Shown piece after piece: positions 6,530-13,352 of a stretch of 14,577 nucleotides of DNA (position 1 is the first letter of the stretch; each line of letters starts with the position of its first letter). Source of the DNA: Flavobacteriales bacterium UBA720. Its GTDB lineage: Bacteria; Bacteroidota; Bacteroidia; Flavobacteriales; Weeksellaceae. The position numbers were made by a program, and so were the translations under genes. The notes beneath the pieces were generated by a model that searched no databases, was not told the DNA's origin, and saw only the letters and a program-made list of their open reading frames with translations. The stretch lies in assembly GCA_002297505.1 (NCBI GenBank), contig DBLQ01000005.1, positions 12,053 through 26,629 on the forward strand, read 5' to 3'.

Positions 6530-7512
6530 TTTAATTTGGATTTAAGCATATAGAGGACTCCAACTTCAGTTTCGGAGAGATTTTCATTTTTCCTGATCAG
6601 TTTCTTAATCTCTTTTCTGAAGTATTGGATGGTCTGACCATTTTTATAATGTTCAAAAATTCTTGGGTCAATGTAAGAATCCCGCGCTACAGAGGGCGTG
6701 TTGCCTAGCTTTTCGGACACTGCAACAATGGCATTTCTGATGCGTTTCTTCATCTCTTTTTGTTGTTTTTCTTCGCAGATGCCCAGTTCGTCCAGGATGC
6801 CTGCTGCAATCATAGTGCCGGCCCAGGTTCGGAAATCTTTGGCAGAAAATTCTTCGCCCATCACCTCCTTGATATAGTGGTTCAGATCCTGACTTTCAAC
6901 CTGCACCAACTCGCCATGTTCATTGTAATATTTGAATAGTCTGTAACCTGGCAACTCCTCCAGTTCTGAAATTACTTTTGTAAGTTTGGAATTTACTACA
7001 TGCTTTTCCTGAAACTTCCCGGATTTGCCTTTATAAGAAAAAATCATTTCGTCGCCTTCAATGTTAAGATGTTTTTTCCGGATCGTCGTCAGTCCGTAAC
7101 TTTGGTTTTGCTGCGTATACTTAGGACTTCCCGGGCGGAAATAAGCCGAGTCGAGTAGTCTTACCATTGCAGCCATCACTTTTTCACGGGACATTTTTTT
7201 CTTCCGCAGATGCTGGCCGGTTACTCTTCTCATGTGCTCCAGGTTCTCTGCAAAGTGAAGGATTCTGTCAAATTTGTCAGCATCTTTCTTTGCACGGAAT
7301 TTAGGATTGTAAATGTACTGTTTACGGCCTTTCTGATCGCGTCCCACAGCCAGGATCTTGGCTCTTTTGTTGGTTGTGATTTCCACATCTGTCCATGCCG
7401 GCGGAATGACAAGAGATTTGACGTACTCAATTTTTTCTTTATCCATAACCTTTTCTTTATCGGGCGTTGTGTAGAAGAAGTTCTTTCCAGTAGATTGTCG
7501 AAGAAGTTTCAT
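6526..7512 (-). CDS. DNA topoisomerase type IB (poxvirus/Deinococcus-like)
   Basis: This 328-residue enzyme relaxes supercoils by nicking one strand through a 3'-phosphotyrosyl link, without ATP. An N-terminal domain (about 1-85, with VIPPAWTDVEI) precedes the catalytic domain. Expected active-site residues are visible: R145 in YGLTTIRKKH, a lysine in YKGKSGK (K161 or K163), R228 in KDFRTWAGT, and tyrosine Y280 in ARDSYIDP. Length is close to bacterial TopIB of the vaccinia-like type (about 310-350 residues), much smaller than eukaryotic topoisomerase I. Such enzymes are common accessory topoisomerases in Bacteroidota. The gene stands alone on the minus strand, tail to tail with nnr (4-nt overlap) and divergent from ftsX across 165 nt. 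Confidence 0.94.
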   Translation of the reverse strand: MKLLRQSTGKNFFYTTPDKEKVMDKEKIEYVKSLVIPPAWTDVEITTNKRAKILAVGRDQKGRKQYIYNPKFRAKKDADKFDRILHFAENLEHMRRVTGQHLRKKKMSREKVMAAMVRLLDSAYFRPGSPKYTQQNQSYGLTTIRKKHLNIEGDEMIFSYKGKSGKFQEKHVVNSKLTKVISELEELPGYRLFKYYNEHGELVQVESQDLNHYIKEVMGEEFSAKDFRTWAGTMIAAGILDELGICEEKQQKEMKKRIRNAIVAVSEKLGNTPSVARDSYIDPRIFEHYKNGQTIQYFRKEIKKLIRKNENLSETEVGVLYMLKSKLN

Positions 7513-7536
7513 ATTAATTTTCAGTTTGATAATCTC

Positions 7537-7633
7537 TTATTAACAATAAAAATGCCGATTTTCATTGTTTCAGGATTGCGCCGTCCCTCTGCATTAACAG
7601 GTTGTTTTATGATTTTATTAACAATGAAAAATG
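7537..7633. repeat. Direct and inverted repeat elements in the topoisomerase-ftsX divergent region
   Basis: TTATTAACAATAAAAATG at 7537-7554 recurs with one extra base as TTATTAACAATGAAAAATG at 7615-7633. In addition TTTTCATTGTT (7559-7569) is the perfect reverse complement of AACAATGAAAA (7620-7630). The set sits between two divergent genes, where shared regulatory sites would be expected. A long hairpin with a 50-nt loop is the other reading. AT-rich chance similarity is possible. Confidence 0.4.
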
Positions 7634-7677
7634 AGCAATTCTGCGTATAAATTTCTATTTTAGCAAAAATTTTTTTG

Positions 7678-8577
7678 ATGCCAAAGACCGTTGACGACTT
7701 TAATAAAAGCAGATTAAGATCCAGTAATATCACTGTAGTCATCAGTATTTCGCTGGTTTTGTTCCTGGTAGGATTGTTTGGACTGATTTTGATCAATGCT
7801 CAAAAGTATTCCGATTATATCAAGGAACAGCTTGTGGTAGAAGCTTACTTTGACGAATATCTGGATCCACGTGATTCAGCAAAAACGCTCAAATTTCAGG
7901 AAGAAACTTTCAATACCATCAAGCAGCAGAATTATGTGAAGCAGGCGCGCTATATTTCCAAGCAGGAAGCCTCGGTGCTGGCGAAAAAACAGTTGGGAAT
8001 AGATTCTGATGCGCTGTTTGAAGAAGATATTTTCCCGGCTTCGGTGGAGGTTACGTTGAAACCGGAATTTGTAGATCCTGCTAAGATTGACGGTGTCGTC
8101 ACGCAGCTCAAGGCCATTAAAGGTGTTAAAGATGTGGCTAATGACAACCAGCTCACCATAGATGTTTACAATAATCTGAACAGGATTCTTACCTGGATCT
8201 TGGCATTCTCGATTCTATTTCTTGTGGTAGCCATTGTATTGATTAATAATTCCATTCGTTTAAAAATATTTTCCAAACGTTTCATCATCAAGACAATGCA
8301 GCTGGTAGGCGCCAAGCGCAGATTTATTCTGACGCCGTTTATCAGGGAAGCTTTGGTGCTAGGATTGATTGGCGCATTTATCGGGCTCCTGGCTTTAGGT
8401 GGTGTGTGGTATTACTTCACCAATCAGATTGGGACACCTTTTGTGCAGGATACCAACCAGTACGTTTTTCTGGTGATCATCATTTTACTGGTAGGTGTGT
8501 TTATAACGATTGCAAGTACTATCTTTGCAACATGGAGATTCCTCAGAAGTAATGTGGATGATCTTTATTATTCTTAA
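7678..8577 (+). CDS. ftsX: Cell division protein FtsX, permease-like subunit
   Basis: This 299-residue inner-membrane protein partners with the ATPase FtsE to control peptidoglycan hydrolases during division. It has the family topology: a cytoplasmic start (MPKTVDDFNKSRLRSSN), TM1 about 18-40, and a periplasmic domain (about 44-160, with VVEAYFDEYLDP near its start). TM2 (ILTWILAFSILFLVVAIVLI) leads to the conserved cytoplasmic loop NNSIRLKIFSKRFIIKTMQLVGAKRRFI, written here as two halves around RLKIF and MQLVGA. TM3 and TM4 close the protein before LRSNVDDLYYS. ATG 7678 is preferred; a TTG one codon earlier is in frame. ftsE is not adjacent, which is common in flavobacteria. It begins a cluster with DUF3098, uppP and truB. 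Confidence 0.95.
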   Translation: MPKTVDDFNKSRLRSSNITVVISISLVLFLVGLFGLILINAQKYSDYIKEQLVVEAYFDEYLDPRDSAKTLKFQEETFNTIKQQNYVKQARYISKQEASVLAKKQLGIDSDALFEEDIFPASVEVTLKPEFVDPAKIDGVVTQLKAIKGVKDVANDNQLTIDVYNNLNRILTWILAFSILFLVVAIVLINNSIRLKIFSKRFIIKTMQLVGAKRRFILTPFIREALVLGLIGAFIGLLALGGVWYYFTNQIGTPFVQDTNQYVFLVIIILLVGVFITIASTIFATWRFLRSNVDDLYYS

Positions 8578-8580
8578 ATC

Positions 8581-8883
8581 ATGGCAAAAAAAGCAAACAA
8601 TAAATTTTCCGCTGATCAGTTTGGTAAGGCTAATGAAGTGGAGCAAAAGAGCTTCTACTTCGGCAATAAAAATTTTAAACTGATGCTGATAGGCCTTGGG
8701 ATGATCCTACTGGGATTTGTTCTGATGCTGGGCGCGGATGCCAATACCACGCCTGATGGCAAGTTTGACCCCAATTACTGGAACGAGGGGATTTTTTCTT
8801 TCAGGAGAATCAGATTAGCGCCTTTATTGGTAATTGGAGGATTCGTACTTCAGGTTGTTTCAATTCTGAAACGCAACAAATAA
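8581..8883 (+). CDS. DUF3098 family small membrane protein
   Basis: This 100-residue protein has a polar start, then two hydrophobic segments: FKLMLIGLGMILLGFVLMLG (about 33-52) and LAPLLVIGGFVLQVVSIL (about 80-97). The linker between them contains DPNYWNEGIFSFRRIRLAP. This matches DUF3098, a Bacteroidota family of unknown function typically found beside ftsX. The start codon follows the ftsX stop by 3 nt, so the two are almost certainly cotranscribed, suggesting a role in the divisome or envelope. That role is inference. A hairpin with a T-run follows the gene. Confidence 0.88.
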   Translation: MAKKANNKFSADQFGKANEVEQKSFYFGNKNFKLMLIGLGMILLGFVLMLGADANTTPDGKFDPNYWNEGIFSFRRIRLAPLLVIGGFVLQVVSILKRNK

Positions 8884-8904
8884 ATAATTCAACATTCAGA
8901 ATAT

Positions 8905-8942
8905 ACTTTGTCAAGGTTTTGTACTTTGACAAAGTTTTTTTT
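8905..8942 (+). terminator. Strong hairpin with T-run between DUF3098 and uppP
   Basis: ACTTTGTCAA (8905-8914) pairs perfectly with TTGACAAAGT (8926-8935), with an 11-nt loop and a run of eight T residues (8935-8942). It looks like an intrinsic terminator, yet it ends only 15 nt before the uppP start, leaving no room for a separate promoter. It may act as a partial terminator or attenuator inside the operon. Confidence 0.75.
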
Positions 8943-8957
8943 AAATATCATCAATTT

Positions 8958-9776
8958 ATGGATTTAGTCAAAGCGATCATCATTGCCATCATCGAAGGTT
9001 TAACAGAATATCTTCCTATTTCTTCCACTGCACATATGGGCTTCACGGCAAGTCTTATGGGTCTGGAGGAAACAGAATTTCTGAAGATGTTTCAGGTTTC
9101 CATACAGTTCGGAGCCATCCTGGCCGTGGTGGTAGCGTATTGGAAAAAATTCTTTGATTTCAGCAATCTCCAGTTTTACTACAAATTGGCTTTTGCAGTG
9201 ATGCCCGCTTTGGTGCTTGGATTTTTTCTGGATGATGCCATAGAAGCTGTTTTGGGCAATCAGATCGCTATTTCCACAGTCTTGGTACTAGGAGGTGTGG
9301 TGTTGCTCTTCGCAGACAGTTGGTTCAAAAATCCTGTAATCCATAATGAGAAGGATCTCACGATTAAAAAAGCAGTAACCATCGGTTTCTGGCAATGTCT
9401 GGCGATGATGCCCGGCACCAGCAGAAGTGCAGCGTCCATCATCGGAGGAATGGCGCAAGGCCTTTCCCGCAAAGCGGCTGCCGAATTTTCTTTTTTCCTT
9501 GCTGTGCCCACAATGCTGGCGGTAACAGTCTATTCTATTTTTGTAAAAACCTGGGGCAAGGAAACGGCTATGCCGATGAAAGGTTATGAGATGATTATGG
9601 AATCGCAGGAACATATTTTGGTTTTTGTAGTGGGAAATATTGTTGCGTTCATTGTTGCTTTGATTGCTATAAAATCATTTATCAGTTTGCTTAACAAATA
9701 TGGATTCAGACCTTGGGGATGGTACCGGATTTTTGTCGGAGTCGCGCTGCTGATTTATTTTTATTGTTTCCAATAA
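8958..9776 (+). CDS. uppP: Undecaprenyl-diphosphatase UppP (BacA family)
   Basis: This 272-residue polytopic membrane enzyme removes one phosphate from undecaprenyl diphosphate, regenerating the lipid carrier for peptidoglycan and other cell-wall polymers. High expression of the family gives bacitracin resistance. Two signature motifs are present: EGLTEYLPISSTAH at residues 13-26 (catalytic glutamates E13 and E17, His26) and PGTSRSAAS at 152-160 with R156. About seven to eight hydrophobic helices fill the rest. Met at 8958 is chosen because MDLVKAIIIAIIEG matches the family start; an upstream in-frame ATG at 8919 would lie inside the hairpin and add 13 unrelated residues. It belongs to the ftsX-truB cluster. 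Confidence 0.96.
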   Translation: MDLVKAIIIAIIEGLTEYLPISSTAHMGFTASLMGLEETEFLKMFQVSIQFGAILAVVVAYWKKFFDFSNLQFYYKLAFAVMPALVLGFFLDDAIEAVLGNQIAISTVLVLGGVVLLFADSWFKNPVIHNEKDLTIKKAVTIGFWQCLAMMPGTSRSAASIIGGMAQGLSRKAAAEFSFFLAVPTMLAVTVYSIFVKTWGKETAMPMKGYEMIMESQEHILVFVVGNIVAFIVALIAIKSFISLLNKYGFRPWGWYRIFVGVALLIYFYCFQ

Positions 9777-9818
9777 TTGTAATTATCTAAAAATTAACTC
9801 AACCCTGAAAATTTTAAG

Positions 9819-10511
9819 ATGACAGCAGAAGAATTGCAAGCGGGACAGATTTTTTTACTGGACAAACCTCTCGACTGGACCAGTTTTCAGGCCGTCAACA
9901 AACTAAAATATAAGCTAAAGCGGCAGTTCAAGGAATTGCCAAAGAAATTTAAGATCGGTCATGCCGGGACGCTGGATCCGCGCGCTACAGGTTTGCTAAT
10001 CGTGTGTACAGGGAAATTCACCAAAAAAATTCCGGAAATACAGGATGCGCCGAAGGAATATTGGGCAGAAATCAAACTCGGCGTGCAAACTGAATCTTAT
10101 GACACCGAGAAGCCAGAGATTTTTCCGGTGGATTACAGCCATATTACCGAAGAGGATGTTCACAGAGCATTAGGAAAATTCGTGGGCGAGATCGATCAAA
10201 CGCCTCCCATCTTTTCTGCCATTAAAATAGACGGAAATCGTGCCTATGATTTAGCCAGGAAAGGTGAAGAAGTTGCCATGAAATCAAGGAAAACTACAAT
10301 CCACTATATCCATCAGATTGAAATCAATTTCCCACACGTCTCCTTCACAGTAGGCTGCAGTAAAGGGACATACATCCGCAGTCTGGCACATGATATTGGC
10401 CAGGAATTATCTGTTGGAGCTTACCTAACTCAATTAAGACGAACTAAGATAGGAGATTATACGGTGGAGAATGCATCGGCAAGTTATTTGGACGATGATA
10501 TTTTTATATAG
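9819..10511 (+). CDS. truB: tRNA pseudouridine(55) synthase TruB
   Basis: This 230-residue cytoplasmic enzyme converts U55 in the T loop of most tRNAs to pseudouridine. The N-terminal GQIFLLDKPLDWTSF and the catalytic motif GHAGTLDPRATGLL, with catalytic aspartate D53, are diagnostic. Further conserved blocks are YWAEIKLGVQTESYDTE, QTPPIFSAIKIDGNRAYDLAR and the late GTYIRSLAHDIG. It lacks the C-terminal extension of the 314-residue E. coli enzyme, as is usual in Bacteroidota. It lies 42 nt after uppP with no strong terminator between, so cotranscription is likely. The downstream 142 nt carry the promoter region of the next gene. Confidence 0.97.
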   Translation: MTAEELQAGQIFLLDKPLDWTSFQAVNKLKYKLKRQFKELPKKFKIGHAGTLDPRATGLLIVCTGKFTKKIPEIQDAPKEYWAEIKLGVQTESYDTEKPEIFPVDYSHITEEDVHRALGKFVGEIDQTPPIFSAIKIDGNRAYDLARKGEEVAMKSRKTTIHYIHQIEINFPHVSFTVGCSKGTYIRSLAHDIGQELSVGAYLTQLRRTKIGDYTVENASASYLDDDIFI

Positions 10512-10580
10512 AAGTATTAGAATACCCATAAGATTAATTAAGCAATCCTCAATATTTCTGATTAAGAATTATATTTATTT

Positions 10581-10611
10581 TTGGATTTGAAATTTAATTG
10601 TACTATTTTAG
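10581..10611 (+). promoter_or_regulatory. Candidate promoter of the first T9SS-secreted protein
   Basis: TTG at 10581-10583, within a T-run, is followed after 20 nt by TATTTTAG at 10604-10611, one mismatch from TAnnTTTG. The expected start leaves a leader of about 35 nt that is A/T-rich. Confidence 0.45.
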
Positions 10612-10653
10612 CATCCCTTTCTTAAAACGGATGTTTAATTTTTAATTTATAAT

Positions 10654-11538
10654 ATGAGAAAACTTCTATTATCTCTTGCTGCTAGTTCAGCAATTTTTTA
10701 TTCAATCAATGCACAAACCAAGATATCTTTCGAAAGTACCGAAGGGTATAACACAGGTGCACTAAGTGGTCAGAAAACCTGGACAGCATGGGGTGGTGCG
10801 CCAGCAAATTTTACGACAGTATCAACTGCCAAGGCTTCTGATGGAGTAAGATCTGTAAAAATCAGCAGTGATGAATCTGTGATGGATAATTATGGCATCG
10901 AGTCTACTGTACAGGGCTACCAGAAGGCTGTAATTTCTTACTCCATTAATGTTGAAGGACTCGGTGGATCCGACAATTTTTTTGTGGTGTATAACGATGC
11001 TTACGATGTGGTAGCTGCGGTAGATTTTGATTACACAGGAACTGTGCAAGTTAACGACGCAGAGAGTGGATTATTGGAAACGTCGAAGACATATTCTGCC
11101 AACCAATGGTATAATGTTAAAATTGAGATTGATTTTACAAATTCGTTAGTCAACTATTATGTAAATTCTGATTTGGTTGGGACAGGTGCTATCAATCCTG
11201 AAGTGTCAGAATTTAACATTGTAGATCTGATGACTGATGATTACGGTACAGGTTTCTATGTGGACAACATTCAAGTAGTTGATGCAACATTAGCAGTTGC
11301 AGAAAATGCTGCAGACAAAGCGTTCCGTGTATATCCAAATCCTGCTGTAGATGTTATTAATTTCGAACTGAATTCTAAGGTGATTTCTACTGAAGTTTAT
11401 GATGCTGCCGGCAAATCTGTTAAAGCGATTAGCGGTGATGTAAAATCTGTAGACGTTTCTTCACTCCCGAAAGGTGTTTATGTGGTAAAAGTAAAAACTG
11501 CCGCTGAAACTTTCAGCAAGAAAGTAATCAAAAAATAA
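10654..11538 (+). CDS. Secreted protein with T9SS type A C-terminal sorting domain (paralog 1)
   Basis: This 294-residue exported protein begins with signal peptide MRKLLLSLAASSAIFYSINA, cut before or after QT. Residues about 21-215 look like an all-beta carbohydrate-binding or LamG-like fold: ISFESTEGY near the start, NQWYNVKIEIDFTNSLVNYY in the middle, and GFYVDNIQV at the end. No catalytic motif is seen. Residues 223-294 are a type A sorting domain: AFRVYPNPAVDVINFEL, then YDAAGKSVK, then LPKGVYVVKVKT, and finally KKVIKK. This domain directs crossing of the outer membrane by the type IX system, after which it is usually removed and the cargo released or anchored. It is a monocistronic unit with its own promoter candidate and terminator, and has a close paralog immediately downstream. 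Confidence 0.9.
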   Translation: MRKLLLSLAASSAIFYSINAQTKISFESTEGYNTGALSGQKTWTAWGGAPANFTTVSTAKASDGVRSVKISSDESVMDNYGIESTVQGYQKAVISYSINVEGLGGSDNFFVVYNDAYDVVAAVDFDYTGTVQVNDAESGLLETSKTYSANQWYNVKIEIDFTNSLVNYYVNSDLVGTGAINPEVSEFNIVDLMTDDYGTGFYVDNIQVVDATLAVAENAADKAFRVYPNPAVDVINFELNSKVISTEVYDAAGKSVKAISGDVKSVDVSSLPKGVYVVKVKTAAETFSKKVIKK

Positions 11539-11558
11539 TTACTTTCAATTAATATCTT

Positions 11559-11590
11559 AACCGTCATTTGATTCAGATGACGGTTTTTTT
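11559..11590 (+). terminator. Intrinsic terminator after T9SS cargo 1
   Basis: AACCGTCAT (11559-11567) pairs with ATGACGGTT (11577-11585) around a 9-nt loop and is followed by a run of seven T residues (11584-11590). Confidence 0.85.
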
Positions 11591-11642
11591 ATTATACCGA
11601 TTCCAGTTTTCCCTTCGCACATAAAGTGAAGTATATTTAAAA

Positions 11643-11688
11643 GGCGGAATATTTACGATTATAGCACTCATTCCCGCCATTGACGGGA
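11643..11688. other. Two overlapping inverted repeats of unknown role in the cargo 1-cargo 2 gap
   Basis: GGCGGAAT (11643-11650) can pair, with one bulge, with ATTCCCGCC (11670-11678). Alternatively TCCCG (11672-11676) can pair with CGGGA (11684-11688). The two folds exclude each other. It lies upstream of the predicted promoter at 11697-11726, so it is unlikely to be in the leader of the next gene, and it matches no riboswitch I know. Confidence 0.25.
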
Positions 11689-11696
11689 TATTGTTT

Positions 11697-11726
11697 TTGA
11701 TTTAAAGCCACCAAGGTTTATTTTCG
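11697..11726 (+). promoter_or_regulatory. Candidate promoter of the second T9SS-secreted protein
   Basis: TTG at 11697-11699 is followed after 19 nt by TATTTTCG at 11719-11726, one mismatch from TAnnTTTG. The expected leader of about 32 nt is AT-rich. Confidence 0.5.
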
Positions 11727-11765
11727 CCAGATTAATAAAAACTTAATTTAATCTTAAATTTTACA

Positions 11766-12659
11766 ATGCGAAAATTTTTACTATCTCTCGTGGCGTTATC
11801 AGCCTTTGTTATTTCGGTTTCAGCTCAGACGGTTATTTCCTTTGAAGCTTCCGAAGGATTTACTGCAGGTGATATTACAGGTCAGAAAGCCAATATCAAT
11901 ACTTTCAGAAATACCACGGTTTCTACACCAAACACTGCTGTGGTGACTGCGGAAAGAGCTTCTTCCGGAACTAACTCGCTTAAATTACTGAATAATTTTG
12001 GTGGGCAGAACAGCGGAATCTTCATCTACGATTTTCCTTCCTACAGCAAGACTTCGGTTTCTTATGATGTATATGCGCCTCAACTCAATGGCTCCAATGC
12101 CCTTTTCATTGCTTTTACTCCGAGCGGTCAGCTAGTAAATATCAACTTTACATACCAAGGTGAGATCAGGATCGCAGATTTGATCTTGGGAGTTTACCAG
12201 ACTGTTGGTACATATAATGCCGGCACCTGGTATAAGGTAAGAGTTGAAATCGATTTTAGCGTACGCGAAATCAATTATTATATCAATAATCAACTGGTAA
12301 TGACTGGCCCGGCAGTAGGTTCCGGTACCACGCTGGATGAGATTGACTTTAGAATTGACAACTTCGGTACGGATGCTTACTTTGATAATCTTCAGATCAA
12401 GGATGCTGCTTTGGCAGTAGCTGAAACTGCGGCGGAAAAGGCTTTCCGTGTATATCCAAATCCTACTGCAGATGTGGTGAATTTTGAATTGAATGCTAAA
12501 ATCATTTCCACAGCAGTTTACGACGCAGCCGGAAAATTGGTAAAAACGATGGATGGCGATGTAAAATCCATAGATTTAGCGATACTTTCGGAAGGTGTCT
12601 ATTTGGTAAAGGTGAAAACTGCCCGCGAAATTTTAACTAAGAAAGTGATCAGAAAATAA
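11766..12659 (+). CDS. Secreted protein with T9SS type A C-terminal sorting domain (paralog 2)
   Basis: This 297-residue exported protein is a full-length paralog of the gene before it. Its signal peptide is MRKFLLSLVALSAFVISVSA, followed by QTVISFEASEGF. The central all-beta region repeats the partner's landmarks: GTWYKVRVEIDFSVREINYY and DAYFDNLQIKDAALAVAE. The type A sorting domain is at residues 226-297, with AFRVYPNPTADVVNFEL, YDAAGKLVK, LSEGVYLVKVKT and KKVIRK. The sorting domains are clearly more alike than the N-terminal regions, so the cargo parts have diverged or face different ligands. No catalytic residues are apparent; binding of polysaccharide or another surface is a guess from the fold. 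It has its own promoter candidate and terminator. Confidence 0.9.
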   Translation: MRKFLLSLVALSAFVISVSAQTVISFEASEGFTAGDITGQKANINTFRNTTVSTPNTAVVTAERASSGTNSLKLLNNFGGQNSGIFIYDFPSYSKTSVSYDVYAPQLNGSNALFIAFTPSGQLVNINFTYQGEIRIADLILGVYQTVGTYNAGTWYKVRVEIDFSVREINYYINNQLVMTGPAVGSGTTLDEIDFRIDNFGTDAYFDNLQIKDAALAVAETAAEKAFRVYPNPTADVVNFELNAKIISTAVYDAAGKLVKTMDGDVKSIDLAILSEGVYLVKVKTAREILTKKVIRK

Positions 12660-12682
12660 CTACTGATCAATCATAATTGCAG

Positions 12683-12709
12683 CCGCCAATTGATTTCAAT
12701 TGGCGGTTT
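12683..12709 (+). terminator. Hairpin terminator after T9SS cargo 2
   Basis: CCGCCAATTG (12683-12692) pairs perfectly with CAATTGGCGG (12697-12706) around ATTT. The T-run is only three bases, so termination may be incomplete. Confidence 0.7.
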
Positions 12710-12737
12710 CATATTTCTTCCGAAACCAGTAGCTTTG
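12707..12737 (+). promoter_or_regulatory. Candidate promoter of the barrel protein-rluF pair
   Basis: TAGCTTTG at 12730-12737 matches the -7 consensus exactly. The -33 position, 19 nt upstream, reads TTTC (12707-12710) rather than TTTG and overlaps the tail of the preceding terminator. The leader would be about 15 nt. Confidence 0.45.
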
Positions 12738-12758
12738 TCAAAAGATTTTTAAATCAGC

Positions 12759-13352
12759 ATGTCACTAAAAAAACTAATTACCATTGTCATGATCCTCATT
12801 TCAGTTTCGGGGTGGGCACAGGAAACTGCCAGCAATAGAATGGGCTTCTATTTCAGTCCAACTTTGCAGGTAGGCTATAACCTTGGGAATTCCATAAAAA
12901 ATGATCAGAATCGGGATTCGCCTTATTATCAGGAGTATGTAAGGCCATATCTGCCTAATGATTTTACGTATGGCATTGGTGCAGCTCTTGGCTATCAGGT
13001 GTTTTCATTTTTTGGTCTCGGAACTGGAATTCAGTACAATTATATTGCAGACAGCCTTCATCTGCTCAGCTGGACATTACAGCCCAAATTTTTTATTGGC
13101 AAAGATAACGGAGGGAAAACAATTATTGAGCTGGAGTATGGCCGTCAGCTCAATCAGGCAAAAGTTAATGATTCCGAACATTATGGCCTCAAGCTTGGCT
13201 ATCAGGATTCATTTTCTAAAAGGCTGAATCAGGAATTCGGATTGTTTCTGAGATCTGATCAATTTAAATATACCAATGCTATGTTTATTGGCGCTTATTT
13301 TAGCGCCAGCATATTCAGCAATAAAAAATACACGGTTTACGGAAAAGATTAA
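12759..13352 (+). CDS. Predicted outer-membrane beta-barrel protein, function unknown
   Basis: This 197-residue exported protein starts with MSLKKLITIVMILISVSGWA and a likely cut near Ala-Gln. The mature part has alternating hydrophobic and polar residues with many aromatic and glycine residues, in segments such as MGFYFSPTLQVGYNLG, FTYGIGAALGYQVFSFFGLG, TGIQYNYIA and NAMFIGAYFSASIF. These are typical of eight- to ten-stranded porin-like or OmpW/opacity-type barrels of Bacteroidota. I do not recognise a specific family, and no enzymatic motif is visible. Its stop codon overlaps the rluF start in TAATG, so the two are translationally coupled. Why a barrel protein should be tied to an rRNA-modifying enzyme is unclear. 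Confidence 0.75.
   Translation: MSLKKLITIVMILISVSGWAQETASNRMGFYFSPTLQVGYNLGNSIKNDQNRDSPYYQEYVRPYLPNDFTYGIGAALGYQVFSFFGLGTGIQYNYIADSLHLLSWTLQPKFFIGKDNGGKTIIELEYGRQLNQAKVNDSEHYGLKLGYQDSFSKRLNQEFGLFLRSDQFKYTNAMFIGAYFSASIFSNKKYTVYGKD

Noticed and set aside
8919..8957. Upstream start extending uppP by 13 residues
   Set aside because: The added residues are encoded by the hairpin and T-run and do not resemble the UppP N terminus, which starts normally at 8958.
11586..11765. A riboswitch in the 180-nt gap before the second secreted protein
   Set aside because: The structured part is upstream of the predicted promoter, and no known riboswitch core was recognised.
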